Below the pieces are notes generated by a model that did not search any database, was not told where the DNA came from, and worked only from the letters and a program-made list of their open reading frames with translations. The translations under genes were made by a program, and so were the position numbers. From Phycisphaerae bacterium (GTDB lineage: Bacteria; Planctomycetota; Phycisphaerae; SM23-33): a stretch of 64,000 bases of DNA. The stretch lies in contig DRGC01000055.1 of NCBI GenBank assembly GCA_011050235.1, forward strand, positions 1 to 64,000. The letters are read 5' to 3'. Positions 37,401 to 45,396 of the stretch are shown here, in pieces (position 1 is the stretch's first letter; every line of letters begins with the position of its first letter).

Positions 37401-38661
37401 ACTCGCCGTCGCCGAGGTAGTCACCCTCGCCATACATGAACACGCGGCCGGCGGCGGCCTCGAACGGCGTGGTCTGTCGCCAGCCCGCCGGGACGACCTC
37501 GCGAACACGGTACGTGCCGGGAAACAAACCGTCAAAAAAGTACAGGCCGGATTCGGTCTGGGGGTCGATCGCCCCGTTGCCGTTCAGATCGACACTGGCC
37601 GTTGTGGTCGTTTGGATCGGCTCGCCGGTGTCGACGTTCTGCAGGTCGACGGCCCAGCCGTCCAGCCCCGCCTCCACGCCGTCGCGAATACCGTTGCCGT
37701 TGATGTCCTCGAAGACCTGCCCGGACAGCGAGCCCTGTCCCGCCGCACCGAAATCAACATCGCTGAAGACCTCGTCGCTCGTAACGACGTAGACGTGCGG
37801 CATATCGAGGGTAACCGTCAGGATGTCGTCGGGCCCGTGACTCGGGCCCCAGTTGTCGTCTACTAGATATTCGGTCCCGTCCAGGCCGACGACATAGTAG
37901 TCGGCGATTGTGTATCTCGGGATGGCAGTGACGGTCCACGTGAGAGCTGACGGGTCTTCGACGATCTTGACGTCCAGATCATAGAAGTCATCCTCGATCG
38001 CCATACCGCCCGGAAAAGAGTCGCCCACAATGTACCAATAGGTGTTCGGGTCGCCGCCGGGCGTATAGGGGATGAGGGCCGCGGCATTGAAGCCCCCGAT
38101 CCTCCCCCGCATATCGACCCACACATCGTTGTAGTAATCGTCATTCATCTTCCAGACCCACGGCGACGGATTGACGTCGAGCCAGGCCTGTGTGTCCCAG
38201 ACAGGCTCAAGGTTCTGCAAATCCGTGTAGAAATCAGTCCCATACAGCGCAGTGTGGATCTGTATGCCCGGGTGATCCGAGAGTGGGTCGAATAGCGGCG
38301 CGGTCTGTGTCCAGTCCGGCTGGATAACAAGACGCGTCGAATAGGTCCCGGGCGCCAGTCCGTCGAAACGGTACCGACCCGCCTCGGTCATCGGGTCGAT
38401 CGCGCCGTCGCCGTCGCGGTCGTCGCCGACGGTCACGGCCGTTGCGACGGTTGTCTCTGTGTCGTAATCGACGAGTTCGACCGTCCAGCCGTTCATGCCT
38501 GCGTCGCCGAGTTCGCGAAGGCCGTTGGCGTTGAGGTCCTCCCACACCGTCCCCTCGATCGTGCCGCTGAGTAACAGACGCTGTTCGAGGTGTTCGAAGA
38601 CAGGATGCACCGTCGACCGGGTCGAACGTGCAGGTCCCATTTTCGTGCCCCTTTGACCCAT
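34423..38661 (-). CDS. Giant SdrD-B repeat surface protein with golvesin-like and dockerin-like domains
   Basis: This 1412-residue protein starts with a planctomycete N-terminal signature LEQRLLLSG (residues 25-33). Five SdrD-B (Cna-B-like) units are recognisable by the calcium-loop motif DLNGNGVQD and variants, at about 35, 315, 665, 775 and 1052. Between them are a beta-propeller-like block (about 400-660) and a golvesin/Xly-CBD-like domain (about 900-1040, YAVYAWWPTDSRYP). A dockerin-type EF-hand pair (DLDDDGDVDAEDV, DTNLDGIVDGIDL, DLNGDRLVDSTDL) is at about 1185-1265, and a Pro/Ala-rich tail ends the protein. The ATG at 38661 follows AAGGA by 7 nt. It is probably exported and adhesive. 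Confidence 0.8.
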   Translation of the reverse strand: MGQRGTKMGPARSTRSTVHPVFEHLEQRLLLSGTIEGTVWEDLNANGLRELGDAGMNGWTVELVDYDTETTVATAVTVGDDRDGDGAIDPMTEAGRYRFDGLAPGTYSTRLVIQPDWTQTAPLFDPLSDHPGIQIHTALYGTDFYTDLQNLEPVWDTQAWLDVNPSPWVWKMNDDYYNDVWVDMRGRIGGFNAAALIPYTPGGDPNTYWYIVGDSFPGGMAIEDDFYDLDVKIVEDPSALTWTVTAIPRYTIADYYVVGLDGTEYLVDDNWGPSHGPDDILTVTLDMPHVYVVTSDEVFSDVDFGAAGQGSLSGQVFEDINGNGIRDGVEAGLDGWAVDLQNVDTGEPIQTTTTASVDLNGNGAIDPQTESGLYFFDGLFPGTYRVREVVPAGWRQTTPFEAAAGRVFMYGEGDYLGDGEYGPTKIYELDPETGVIMSTVFGPELAAGEHFVDTLAVGQTSLFHLRTDMGQSILYELDLNTGAVLDSDVLGDQYAYLAYLDGLLYAYGGIGTRRIDVFDPDTDTLVDTLELAALGLSPLGDMAAAGDLGMLVLSESDVSDGIFAVVDPATGAVVRTTVHLDNKWMYRNGEVISYEWERDSDTAAMKHFDPFTGVELGETTWDRVGIAQGRAIAAQPSPGARRVAVLSSVALDDVSFGNNQPSPAVIGGRVINDLNGNGVQDVGEIGMDGQPVELQDLLGVTGQSTVTASVDLDGNGVIDPASESGWYSFTVAQANYLVHQVVPDGWQQTHPIGDHLVRPLAGEDISGIDFTRTQSAVITGRAFDDLDRDGREDLAEPGVAGWEVQLVDSASGAVVATQLTADVDTNGDGVIDPATEAGRFEFAGLLPGDYELRVTGQDGWLVTVGDGWSAVLSAGQSARVGVGIADSWQTFDPINDIIVDNEDDGVTQYAHIDPFGWYEGNFWLFTQAAPTHEMSYLRTDASATARFAVQFRPDLPQAGNYAVYAWWPTDSRYPATDTVPMRVVHDDGSDEFVVDQTVDLGGDSAIAEDWHSLGIFYFSTETDAYVMVESTGEVGVMADAVKFVLVPSPTAPITGRVFEDLNGNGVQDAGERGLNGRTVELVDAATGQVLVAQITQIADLNGDGVIDPTAESGLYDFLFLTPGDYDVRLVSATNWNATDPADAAHSVSIGYTVGQSFPGRDFGSRLIVDEWFSNVGPVGAIDPAYDLDDDGDVDAEDVAILIHDVLNTELGDTNLDGIVDGIDLAVMRTDFGRSPVGWSGGDLNGDRLVDSTDLAILRQTFGFVAPIAPIAPAAPFAPAAASQPQIDSTEASSVVSYVRLSAPAPVPASPPARTQRDELVSPRPVQLPSQPQPSASLSGTKPSELKSPPAARPAPPSGRASLGPARLTAPTLPSQAIRPSLAGGRAIEHRWLLADSDLNVLLEATPLVPLSI

Positions 38662-38814
38662 AGGAAAGTCCTTGTCAGCCCACACTCTTTCCCGCCGGGT
38701 ACTGCTGCGCCGCGAGAGACTGACAGCAGCCCTCGGCCTACGGTGGTATTATACCCCCATCTCCTCACCAAGCCAACCGATTATCCTCTGCCGAGACAAA
38801 ATGGCCGCAGGGCC

Positions 38815-39240
38815 CTAGCCGCGCTGGCGGTAGCGGCTGCGGAGAAAGTCGCGCAAGGCGTGCAGGGCTGTGCCGACGCCGAACAGGAATAGCCCGACGG
38901 CCGTCACAGTGAAGGTGCGGATGATCCGGGGGCCGCGGGCGTAGAAGGCGCCATCGCCCAGCCAACGCCTCTCCAGCAGCAGCAGCAGCCGGGCAAGCCC
39001 GGCGACGAAGCAGACGGTCCCGAAAACGAAATGACAAAACGCCGCCACACGAAGGGCCCAAAAGCCGGGCACTCGCACCCCCTGCGGGTATCGGCCGCCA
39101 TAGGCCCCCCGCTCCGCCGGCGCTGCAACTGTGGGCGGCTGCGCCCCGCCGGGCGCGCCGACGGATGCTTCGGCCGGCGCCGAAGTGGCGGCGGACGGGC
39201 GGGACGGCTTGCCAGGAGATTGACCGGACGCGGGTGTCAT
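38815..39240 (-). CDS. Small membrane protein of unknown function
   Basis: The 141-residue protein has a Pro/Ala-rich, probably cytoplasmic N-terminus (about 1-55) and two hydrophobic segments (about 66-90 and 108-128). It ends with a very basic tail, RDFLRSRYRQRG. Codon use is normal for the window. I recognise no family. Confidence 0.5.
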   Translation of the reverse strand: MTPASGQSPGKPSRPSAATSAPAEASVGAPGGAQPPTVAAPAERGAYGGRYPQGVRVPGFWALRVAAFCHFVFGTVCFVAGLARLLLLLERRWLGDGAFYARGPRIIRTFTVTAVGLFLFGVGTALHALRDFLRSRYRQRG

Positions 39241-39535
39241 AGCCGATCACGATCCTTTCGTGAACTCTTGCGTCTCAACGAGCTTCGACCGTTGAGACAG
39301 GCCACACGCAGAGATGAATCCAAACTCGCACTGTGCAGCTCACACGTGCGCGGCCGTTAGCTGCATTCTACCAGCGCCGGCCCCGCAACAAACCAAGAAT
39401 ACTCGTCCCCATCAATCGCTCGAGAGCAGCGCCCCTGCCGACGGAGTCCACATGTCAGAGTGCGACGGCAGCCGTGAAACATCCACCCGCGCTACGTCTT
39501 CCGCCGCCGCCAAACTCGCCCGCGCTGTCCCGAGC

Positions 39536-40678
39536 TCAGTCGAGGGAGATGGTCACGTCTAATCGGTCCCAGCCGTTAGCGAGGCGTTTCTCGATGTCGG
39601 TCCAGGGGATGACGCCGGTGGTGGCGTCGGCGGCTTCGACGCTGCAGGCGCCGACGGCTAGGCCGGCCGTCAGTGTCTGCTCGGCCCCGAAGCCCTTCAG
39701 CACGCCCGCCAGCAGCCCAGCCACCGTGCAGTCGCCCGAGCCCGTCGTACCCACGACATTCGCCCGGAAGCACGGCCCGTACAGCTCGCGGCCCAGCCAG
39801 CCGTCCAGCTTGTCCAGCGCGCACGCGCCGGTGGCGGCCAGGCGCGCGGCGTCGTCGGTTGTGCGCAGGTACAGGCCGCGGTCGCCAAGCTTCAGCGCGA
39901 CCACGGCTGCCCCCATCGCCAGCAACTGACCGGCCACATCCGCCAGCAGCGGCCCGTCGACGTGGGCGACCAGGTCGCCAGCGGCATCCAGTTCGTCGAA
40001 CCGCTCGCGATCGAGCATGAAGACTATCTCATCGATGCTGGGCGCGAAGATGTCCACGTGCGGCAGGGCCATCGCCAGGATCGTCCGCCAGTCGGCCCGC
40101 CCGGCCGGCGAGGCCGGGTCCGGCCGCGCGAGGTCCAGCGAGACCGTCAATCCTTGCTCTCGCGCCGCCGCCAGCAGCGCCGCCAACTCGGCCCCGCCGT
40201 CGGAGTACATCCGCGCCATCAGCGGCGGATAGCCGAAGTGCAGCAGCCGGGCGCCGGCGAGCTTGGCCACATCCAGATCGGCTGCGCAGTACGTATCGTT
40301 GGCGCCGGTGCAATGCAGGAACATCCGGTCCACGCCCGGCGGGCTGAGAACGACGGTGTAGCTGGTCTGCTCGCCGGCGGCGACGATCATGTTCGCCGTC
40401 AGCGCCGCATCCTGTCGCTCGAACAACTCCAATATCGCCCGGCCGAAAATATCGTCGCCCACCTTGCCCATCAGCCCGGTCGCTATGCCAAGGCGATGCA
40501 GGGCCAGCCCCGCGTTGGAGACCGTCCCGCCCGTGGACACGACGGCCGCGCCCATGTCGATCAGCTTGCCGGGGACCAGCACCTCCTCGAGCGATCCTGC
40601 GCTTTGGGTGAAGGTAGGAATGATGTCCAGGCACACGTGCCCGGCCACGATGACATCCGGTAGGTTTCGATCGCCCAT
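39536..40678 (-). CDS. PfkB-family carbohydrate kinase
   Basis: The 380-residue ribokinase-like enzyme shows the first signature STGGTVSNAGLALHRLG (about 48-64) and the second GTTGSGDCTVAGLLAG (about 330), where the Asp is the catalytic base. A sugar-binding start HVCLDIIPTF precedes. The ATG at 40678 is chosen because MGDRNLPDVIVAGHV is the family N-terminus. It sits apart from other sugar genes; substrate not assignable. Confidence 0.88.
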   Translation of the reverse strand: MGDRNLPDVIVAGHVCLDIIPTFTQSAGSLEEVLVPGKLIDMGAAVVSTGGTVSNAGLALHRLGIATGLMGKVGDDIFGRAILELFERQDAALTANMIVAAGEQTSYTVVLSPPGVDRMFLHCTGANDTYCAADLDVAKLAGARLLHFGYPPLMARMYSDGGAELAALLAAAREQGLTVSLDLARPDPASPAGRADWRTILAMALPHVDIFAPSIDEIVFMLDRERFDELDAAGDLVAHVDGPLLADVAGQLLAMGAAVVALKLGDRGLYLRTTDDAARLAATGACALDKLDGWLGRELYGPCFRANVVGTTGSGDCTVAGLLAGVLKGFGAEQTLTAGLAVGACSVEAADATTGVIPWTDIEKRLANGWDRLDVTISLD

Positions 40679-40740
40679 GATTGGTCCTGCTATTCTGTCA
40701 CATCTTGCCGGCCCGTGCAGCCTTTGTGGGCAAGCACGAG

Positions 40741-40870
40741 ATCTAAAATCCGAAATGTGAATTTCCAATGCCCCAAACAGCCTGACATCGGGTGTTGTAT
40801 GTTTCGATCATTCGTGCTTCGGATTTGTTTCGTATTTCGTATTTCGGGATTGTCGAACCGCCGTCGAACA
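40741..40870. repeat. Dispersed AT-rich intergenic repeat
   Basis: The gap between the PfkB and esterase genes holds ttcgtatttcgtatttcggg units and an inverted near-copy (40809-40826) of 26126-26143. No gene is seen. Confidence 0.55.
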
Positions 40871-40892
40871 TACCGCGCTCGTGCGATTTGTT

Positions 40893-41954
40893 TCATGGCT
40901 TGCCCAACCACTTGGCGATAACGTTGGCCCACATCCGGCCGTGGGCGCGCAGGCCTTTGGGGCTGAAGTGCACGCCCTTGCCGTCGTCATCGCGGTTGTC
41001 GCCGCCCAGCGTGTCGGTGTCGGGGCCGGCCAGGGCGATGCCGCTTTCCCAGATTGCGTCGAACTCCACCCGCATGCTGTCCAGCCGCGGCAGGTCGGGG
41101 CCGCGATACGACACCTTCGCCACAGACCACGGAATCGCCCAGCCGCCCTCGGCCCGCGAGGCCTCGATGACCCGCGCGAGCTTCTCGCAATACTGGCCGG
41201 GCGGCATCTCGCAGTCCGATTCGCCCTGGTGCCACAGCACCGCGCGGAACCCGCCCGCGCCGAGCTGCCAGATCCGCGTCATCATCCACGCGAACACGTC
41301 CTCGCCCGGTTGCCATTGGAGGACACTCGATCCGCCCTGACCTGTGACAGCCACGCCAATGGGAACGCCGTAGCGCTTATACATCGCGTCGCCGAAGCTC
41401 AGCCACGGGCTGCCGCCGGCGTAGACGATCAACTCCGTCGGGGACACGCCGATCAGATCGTACGCGCCCCACATCGGGTCTGTCGCAGTCTTCCATTGGG
41501 TCCCGTTGAAGGCCGACACCATCCCGCTGCGCTGCTTGGTGGGGAACTGTCCGCAACTGGTCGAGTTCGACTGGCCGGCCGTGACGAACACCTCGCCAAC
41601 GCCAAACTTCTCAGCTCTGGCCGAAGCGACAGTCTCCCCGCCGACGCGGGCGCGGACCTCCAGCGAATACCACCCTCCCGCCGGCAACTGCGCCGACAGG
41701 CGAAACGCCCGGCTGGCCCGGTCCAGTTTCGCTCGCCGCCACCGCCCATCCAGCGCGCCCCCGGCCGATCGGCCGGTGAACTTCACCTCGACCACGTCGG
41801 CCCGATCGGCCAGACGTCCATCGATCAGCACCTTCCCCGTCCGCATGCTCTGCCGCTGGAACACCTGCCACGGCCGCGGCGAATACAACGTCAACGTCGT
41901 CTTATGAGCCAAGTCGGCCTCCTTCGAATCCGAACAGGCCGACATCTTCGGCAT
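40893..41954 (-). CDS. SASA-domain carbohydrate acetylesterase-like protein
   Basis: The 353-residue protein has an N-terminal beta domain (about 20-115) and a sialate O-acetylesterase (SASA/CE6-type) domain. The nucleophile block is VTAGQSNS, block III is WHQGESD, and the catalytic Asp-His pair is in DGKGVHFSPKG near the end. No clear signal peptide is seen. It probably deacetylates a sugar ester; the substrate is unknown. Confidence 0.82.
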   Translation of the reverse strand: MPKMSACSDSKEADLAHKTTLTLYSPRPWQVFQRQSMRTGKVLIDGRLADRADVVEVKFTGRSAGGALDGRWRRAKLDRASRAFRLSAQLPAGGWYSLEVRARVGGETVASARAEKFGVGEVFVTAGQSNSTSCGQFPTKQRSGMVSAFNGTQWKTATDPMWGAYDLIGVSPTELIVYAGGSPWLSFGDAMYKRYGVPIGVAVTGQGGSSVLQWQPGEDVFAWMMTRIWQLGAGGFRAVLWHQGESDCEMPPGQYCEKLARVIEASRAEGGWAIPWSVAKVSYRGPDLPRLDSMRVEFDAIWESGIALAGPDTDTLGGDNRDDDGKGVHFSPKGLRAHGRMWANVIAKWLGKP

Positions 41955-42095
41955 CGATTAGGCCAATTGCAAGACCAGCGGAAGCGGCATACGACCAAGA
42001 GCAGGCGGAGATCGCCCTCGGGGCCGCCGTGTCGGCGCACAAAGACACCCGGAGCCCGGCCGTCACCGGCCAAAGGAGGAAGATAGACTGGTGTT

Positions 42096-42323
42096 TTACA
42101 CGCTGGCGTGTTGCTGCTGCCAGGCCAGTTGCCTAAAGCCGTCAGCGACCACCATCGACAGGTACGAGCAGGCGAACGCCTTGCAGTGCCTGCTGCGGTA
42201 CTCGTCAGTCTGGTTGGAACAGCCCAGCCCGGCCGGGCCCTTGCGCGATGTGTCGATCAAGGAGTCACCGTACGTCGCGCAGTGTGCGCGAAACTGGCAC
42301 TGACACACTGTCTTGTGTTCCAT
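42096..42323 (-). CDS. Small cysteine-rich protein of unknown function
   Basis: A 75-residue protein begins MEHKTVCQCQFRAHC and has six cysteines, two as CxC, in the first 55 residues. GGAGG lies about 8 nt before the ATG at 42323, and a near-consensus promoter lies 35 bases further upstream. These make it likely to be a real gene despite its size. Cysteines could bind metal. It stands alone between the esterase and the cupin. No family recognised. Confidence 0.6.
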   Translation of the reverse strand: MEHKTVCQCQFRAHCATYGDSLIDTSRKGPAGLGCSNQTDEYRSRHCKAFACSYLSMVVADGFRQLAWQQQHASV

Positions 42324-42357
42324 AGACGTGAACCTCCGTGCCCTCACACGTAGCCCC

Positions 42358-42386
42358 ATTATAAGAAAAAAACCTAGACTTGTAAA
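42358..42386 (-). promoter_or_regulatory. Near-consensus sigma-70 promoter of the Cys-rich gene
   Basis: On the minus strand TTTACA (42381-42386), a 17-base spacer and TATAAT (42358-42363) are one mismatch from consensus. The expected leader is about 28 bases with a GGAGG site. The surrounding 42324-42489 gap is AT-rich. Confidence 0.75.
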
Positions 42387-42489
42387 GCCTAAAAGCCCTA
42401 ACACTTCGAAAAAAAGAAAGCCCTCCAGCCCCCACGAAGGTGAGTCCAGAGGCCGGACCTATGGCGGGCCGGCCGCGTGTTCAGCTGTC

Positions 42490-42966
42490 TCAGCCGCCGA
42501 TCTGGATGCGGGGGTCTTCGAAGATGCTGTCGGTAACCAGGCACGGCTTGGAGACTTCCAGCAGCATCCCGGGCCCGACGCCGGTGAAGGTGTGCTTGTT
42601 CCCCACGTCGACACGCAACACGTCGCCGGCCTGCATCCGGCGCTGCCGGCCGTCGCAGACCATCTCGACCGTGCCGCGAACGATGAAGAACGTCTCGATC
42701 TTCATGAGATGGTGGTGGATGGGGCAGCTCTGACCGTCGAAGACAAACAGGAACTTGCCACAGTAGCCGGCCTCCAACTCGTTGGCGACCCAGCATTCGA
42801 TCAGGCCCGTCGCGCGGAACTCGCCGAGGCCGAAGTCCGATACCAGCGCCTCGGCCGGAGGCATGACCAACCCCCACGCGTCGATCTGCTTATTGAACTC
42901 CGCCAGCGCCTCGTCGCGAAGCTTTCCCGTCACGGCCGAGGCCAACGCTTTGTCCAGTTCTTTCAT
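42490..42966 (-). CDS. Cupin protein, D-lyxose ketol-isomerase-like
   Basis: The 158-residue protein has a single cupin. The N-terminal helix and WGLVMPPAEALVSDFGLGEF resemble D-lyxose isomerases of the YdaE type. The metal motif is PIHHHLMKIETFF, with a downstream His in NKHTFTG and Glu in ETFF. It would interconvert D-lyxose and D-xylulose if the family call is right. The ATG at 42966 is supported by a ribosome site AAGGG. Neighbouring sugar-kinase relic at 45062 supports pentose use weakly. Confidence 0.65.
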   Translation of the reverse strand: MKELDKALASAVTGKLRDEALAEFNKQIDAWGLVMPPAEALVSDFGLGEFRATGLIECWVANELEAGYCGKFLFVFDGQSCPIHHHLMKIETFFIVRGTVEMVCDGRQRRMQAGDVLRVDVGNKHTFTGVGPGMLLEVSKPCLVTDSIFEDPRIQIGG

Positions 42967-43048
42967 CTTCAGCGACCCTTGTGCCCGCGCGCGGAGAGAT
43001 TGCACGGCAAATTTCGTTCGCGCCGGCGAGACAGCGGTAGCGCTGCGG

Positions 43049-44935
43049 TCAGGCCGAGTGGACCGAATCGGCTTCGGCTTCGACGGGCGCTTCGGCGGGC
43101 GCTTCGGCCGGCGAGGCGACGTAGGCGCCTAGCGGCTGCGGGGTCCCGGGCACGGCGTGGGCCGCCGGGCCGCCGGTGGGATTTCGCATCGGCACGCCAC
43201 TGGCGGGCGCCCGGGTGTGGCGTTTGATCTTGGAAAACATCAGCCTCAGCCCCCACCCGGTCGTGCGCCGAATGGTCTTCACCAGGCCTATCATCCCGAT
43301 CGCCTGGATCCCGCAGTCGGCCAGGTACAAACTGCTCTTGGGCCGGACTAATGCCCACAGGAATCGCAGCGGGTGGTAGAAGTACATGTAGGCGATGACA
43401 AGGTTGAACTGCTTGCGCCAGGGCCGCCGATGGGTCGAGGCGATGACGTAGTTGCCGTCCATCATGTGCGACTCGACCTTCCTTCCGCCGGCGCTTTCGA
43501 TCGCCAACCCGGAGGTGTGGGCTTCTTCGTACACCTTCGCGCCGGTCGCCGGCGTGATCATCAGCACCTGCATGTCGATCGAGCCGGCCTTCCGCAGCAG
43601 CCGGATCTGGTTGAGCAGTCCCTCCGGGCGGCCGAAGGTCACCAACGGCTGCGAATCGTGGTGCATCAGCATCGACATCGGGCAGATGCCCCGCTCGCGC
43701 AACAGCCGAAACGCCTCGATGGTCTTGCCGACGGTCTGGCCTTTCTTGATCAGCGAGCCGGTCATATCCTCGACGCCCATCCACAGACCCCGCATGCCAG
43801 CCTTGCGCATCAGACGCAGGTGGTCCTTCATGCGTATCGTGTCGAACACGGTGGCCTCGGTGCCCCATCGGGCCTTCTTGCCCACTCGGATGCCGCTGAC
43901 CTCCTTGTTCACCATTTGCTCGGCGATCTCGATCGTCCGCTGAGGATCGTTGAAGAAATTATCGTCCGCCCCGAAGAAATACTTTATGCCGTATTCGATA
44001 TGCAGCCGCGCCATCTCGTCGGCGATCCGCTCGCCGCTCTTGAGGCGATAGTTGCGCTGGTTGTAGGCCGGGATCGGACAGTACGGACACACGAACCGAC
44101 AGCCCAGCGTCAACACCACCGACCCCACCGAACTGAGCCGCCGAACCCGCTCGTCGGCAACGGCGAGGGAGCTTAGGGTACCTCGGCGGCTTGGAGGCTC
44201 GAGCAATCGGTACCCCAGCACCGGGTGCGGCAGTTCGTCCAGATCGCCCACCAGCCTCTGAATGCCGGTGTCGATCAGTTCCTCGGCCACGCCGTCGGTC
44301 TCCCCCCGGGCGTAGACCAGCCCCGGCACCTCGTCCAGCAGGCCGCCATCGCGCGCACGGATAAAGGTCGCCCGCATCGACTCCCGGTCCCCGCGGATCG
44401 ACAGCAGCACCTCCAGCAGGTGAAGCAGGACGTACTCCTCGCCGGTGACGGCCACGTCGGCGCCCCAGGGGTTGGCCGGGTCCGTGCTGAAGGCATCCCA
44501 AGGCTGGTAGATTATCTTGGGCCCGCCGGCGATGATCAGCGGCCGATCGGCCGGATCGATCGTGCAGGCATCCTGGATCATGGCGCGACACTCGGAGTAG
44601 TGAATCAGCATGCTCGAGACCATGAAGATATCGGGCATGGCCCCTTCCAACCGCATCTGCGAGGGGCGAAAGTGCTTGTTCCACTGCTGCAGGACAATGC
44701 GGGTCTTGTCGAAGCCGATGTCGACCATCGCCGACCCGATCGCCCGCACGCCGGCTGGCGACATCTGCTTGTCCGCAAAGACAAACGGCAGCATACGGGT
44801 GCGGTGATCGAAAGAGCAGGCAATGACGCTTCTCAAGTCGTGTCTCGACGAGATAGCGCGCAGGCGTCGCCGGATATCCGTCAACTCGCCCGATTTCAGC
44901 AGCATATCGCCGTCAGCACGTGGAGGCAGTTCCAT
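43049..44935 (-). CDS. B12-binding-type radical SAM protein
   Basis: The 628-residue protein has an N-terminal Rossmann-like region with IAGGPKIIYQPWD and VAVTGEEYVLLHLL, typical of B12-binding radical SAM enzymes. The cluster motif is GCRFVCPYC (about 277-285, CX3CX2C), followed by FFGADDNFFNDP and GLWMGVEDM. A hydrophobic segment near 515-545 and a Pro/Ala-rich acidic tail at the end are unusual. Family members methylate or rearrange carbon skeletons. The substrate cannot be assigned. Confidence 0.82.
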   Translation of the reverse strand: MELPPRADGDMLLKSGELTDIRRRLRAISSRHDLRSVIACSFDHRTRMLPFVFADKQMSPAGVRAIGSAMVDIGFDKTRIVLQQWNKHFRPSQMRLEGAMPDIFMVSSMLIHYSECRAMIQDACTIDPADRPLIIAGGPKIIYQPWDAFSTDPANPWGADVAVTGEEYVLLHLLEVLLSIRGDRESMRATFIRARDGGLLDEVPGLVYARGETDGVAEELIDTGIQRLVGDLDELPHPVLGYRLLEPPSRRGTLSSLAVADERVRRLSSVGSVVLTLGCRFVCPYCPIPAYNQRNYRLKSGERIADEMARLHIEYGIKYFFGADDNFFNDPQRTIEIAEQMVNKEVSGIRVGKKARWGTEATVFDTIRMKDHLRLMRKAGMRGLWMGVEDMTGSLIKKGQTVGKTIEAFRLLRERGICPMSMLMHHDSQPLVTFGRPEGLLNQIRLLRKAGSIDMQVLMITPATGAKVYEEAHTSGLAIESAGGRKVESHMMDGNYVIASTHRRPWRKQFNLVIAYMYFYHPLRFLWALVRPKSSLYLADCGIQAIGMIGLVKTIRRTTGWGLRLMFSKIKRHTRAPASGVPMRNPTGGPAAHAVPGTPQPLGAYVASPAEAPAEAPVEAEADSVHSA

Positions 44936-45061
44936 AGACGATTATTCCAATGGGGGGGATATTTGGCAATTCCTCAAGTCTTGGCCGTCAGCCAAGAAAT
45001 TGTTGGCGGATAATACACGAAAACCCCGGACACTGCCAGAATCTATCAAAACATTCCTCTG

Positions 45062-45384
45062 ATGAACGGCCTCGGCCCAGAGATGATCAACCGCGCCCGG
45101 CCCGGGCCCGGCTGGCCGATCCAGGTGCGGACGCTGTGCGGAAACGACGCCCCCGCTGAGATCCGCTCGGCCGGCAGGGCAGCCCGAAGCGCGCTGTGGC
45201 GGCAGATCAAGTCCCGCGCCGTCGGCTGTCCGGTCGTAGCCACCACCTGCGACGAGCCGACCAGCCTTGGGCCGCCATCCTAGCCGCGGCCGCCCTCGGC
45301 TGGGGCCATGTCACCGACCTGGTCGAGGCGTGGGTGCGCGTGGTAGAGGCCGGGCCCGAACGTCCCGCCCGAGGCCCCGATTGA
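45062..45384 (+). pseudogene. FGGY-family sugar kinase C-terminus, frameshifted relic
   Basis: The frame from 45062 reads APAEIRSAGRAARSALWRQI and on to CDEPTSLG, then stops. A shift of one base near 45273 restores AAILAAAALGWGHVTDLVEA, ending at 45384. Together they give the C-terminal ATP-domain pattern of xylulokinase-type FGGY kinases (GGxARSxLWxQIKAD...EPTALGAAxLA). Loss of one G in a G run explains the break. The first 400 residues are missing. It is dead. Confidence 0.6.
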
Positions 45385-45396
45385 GAACACGGCGGG

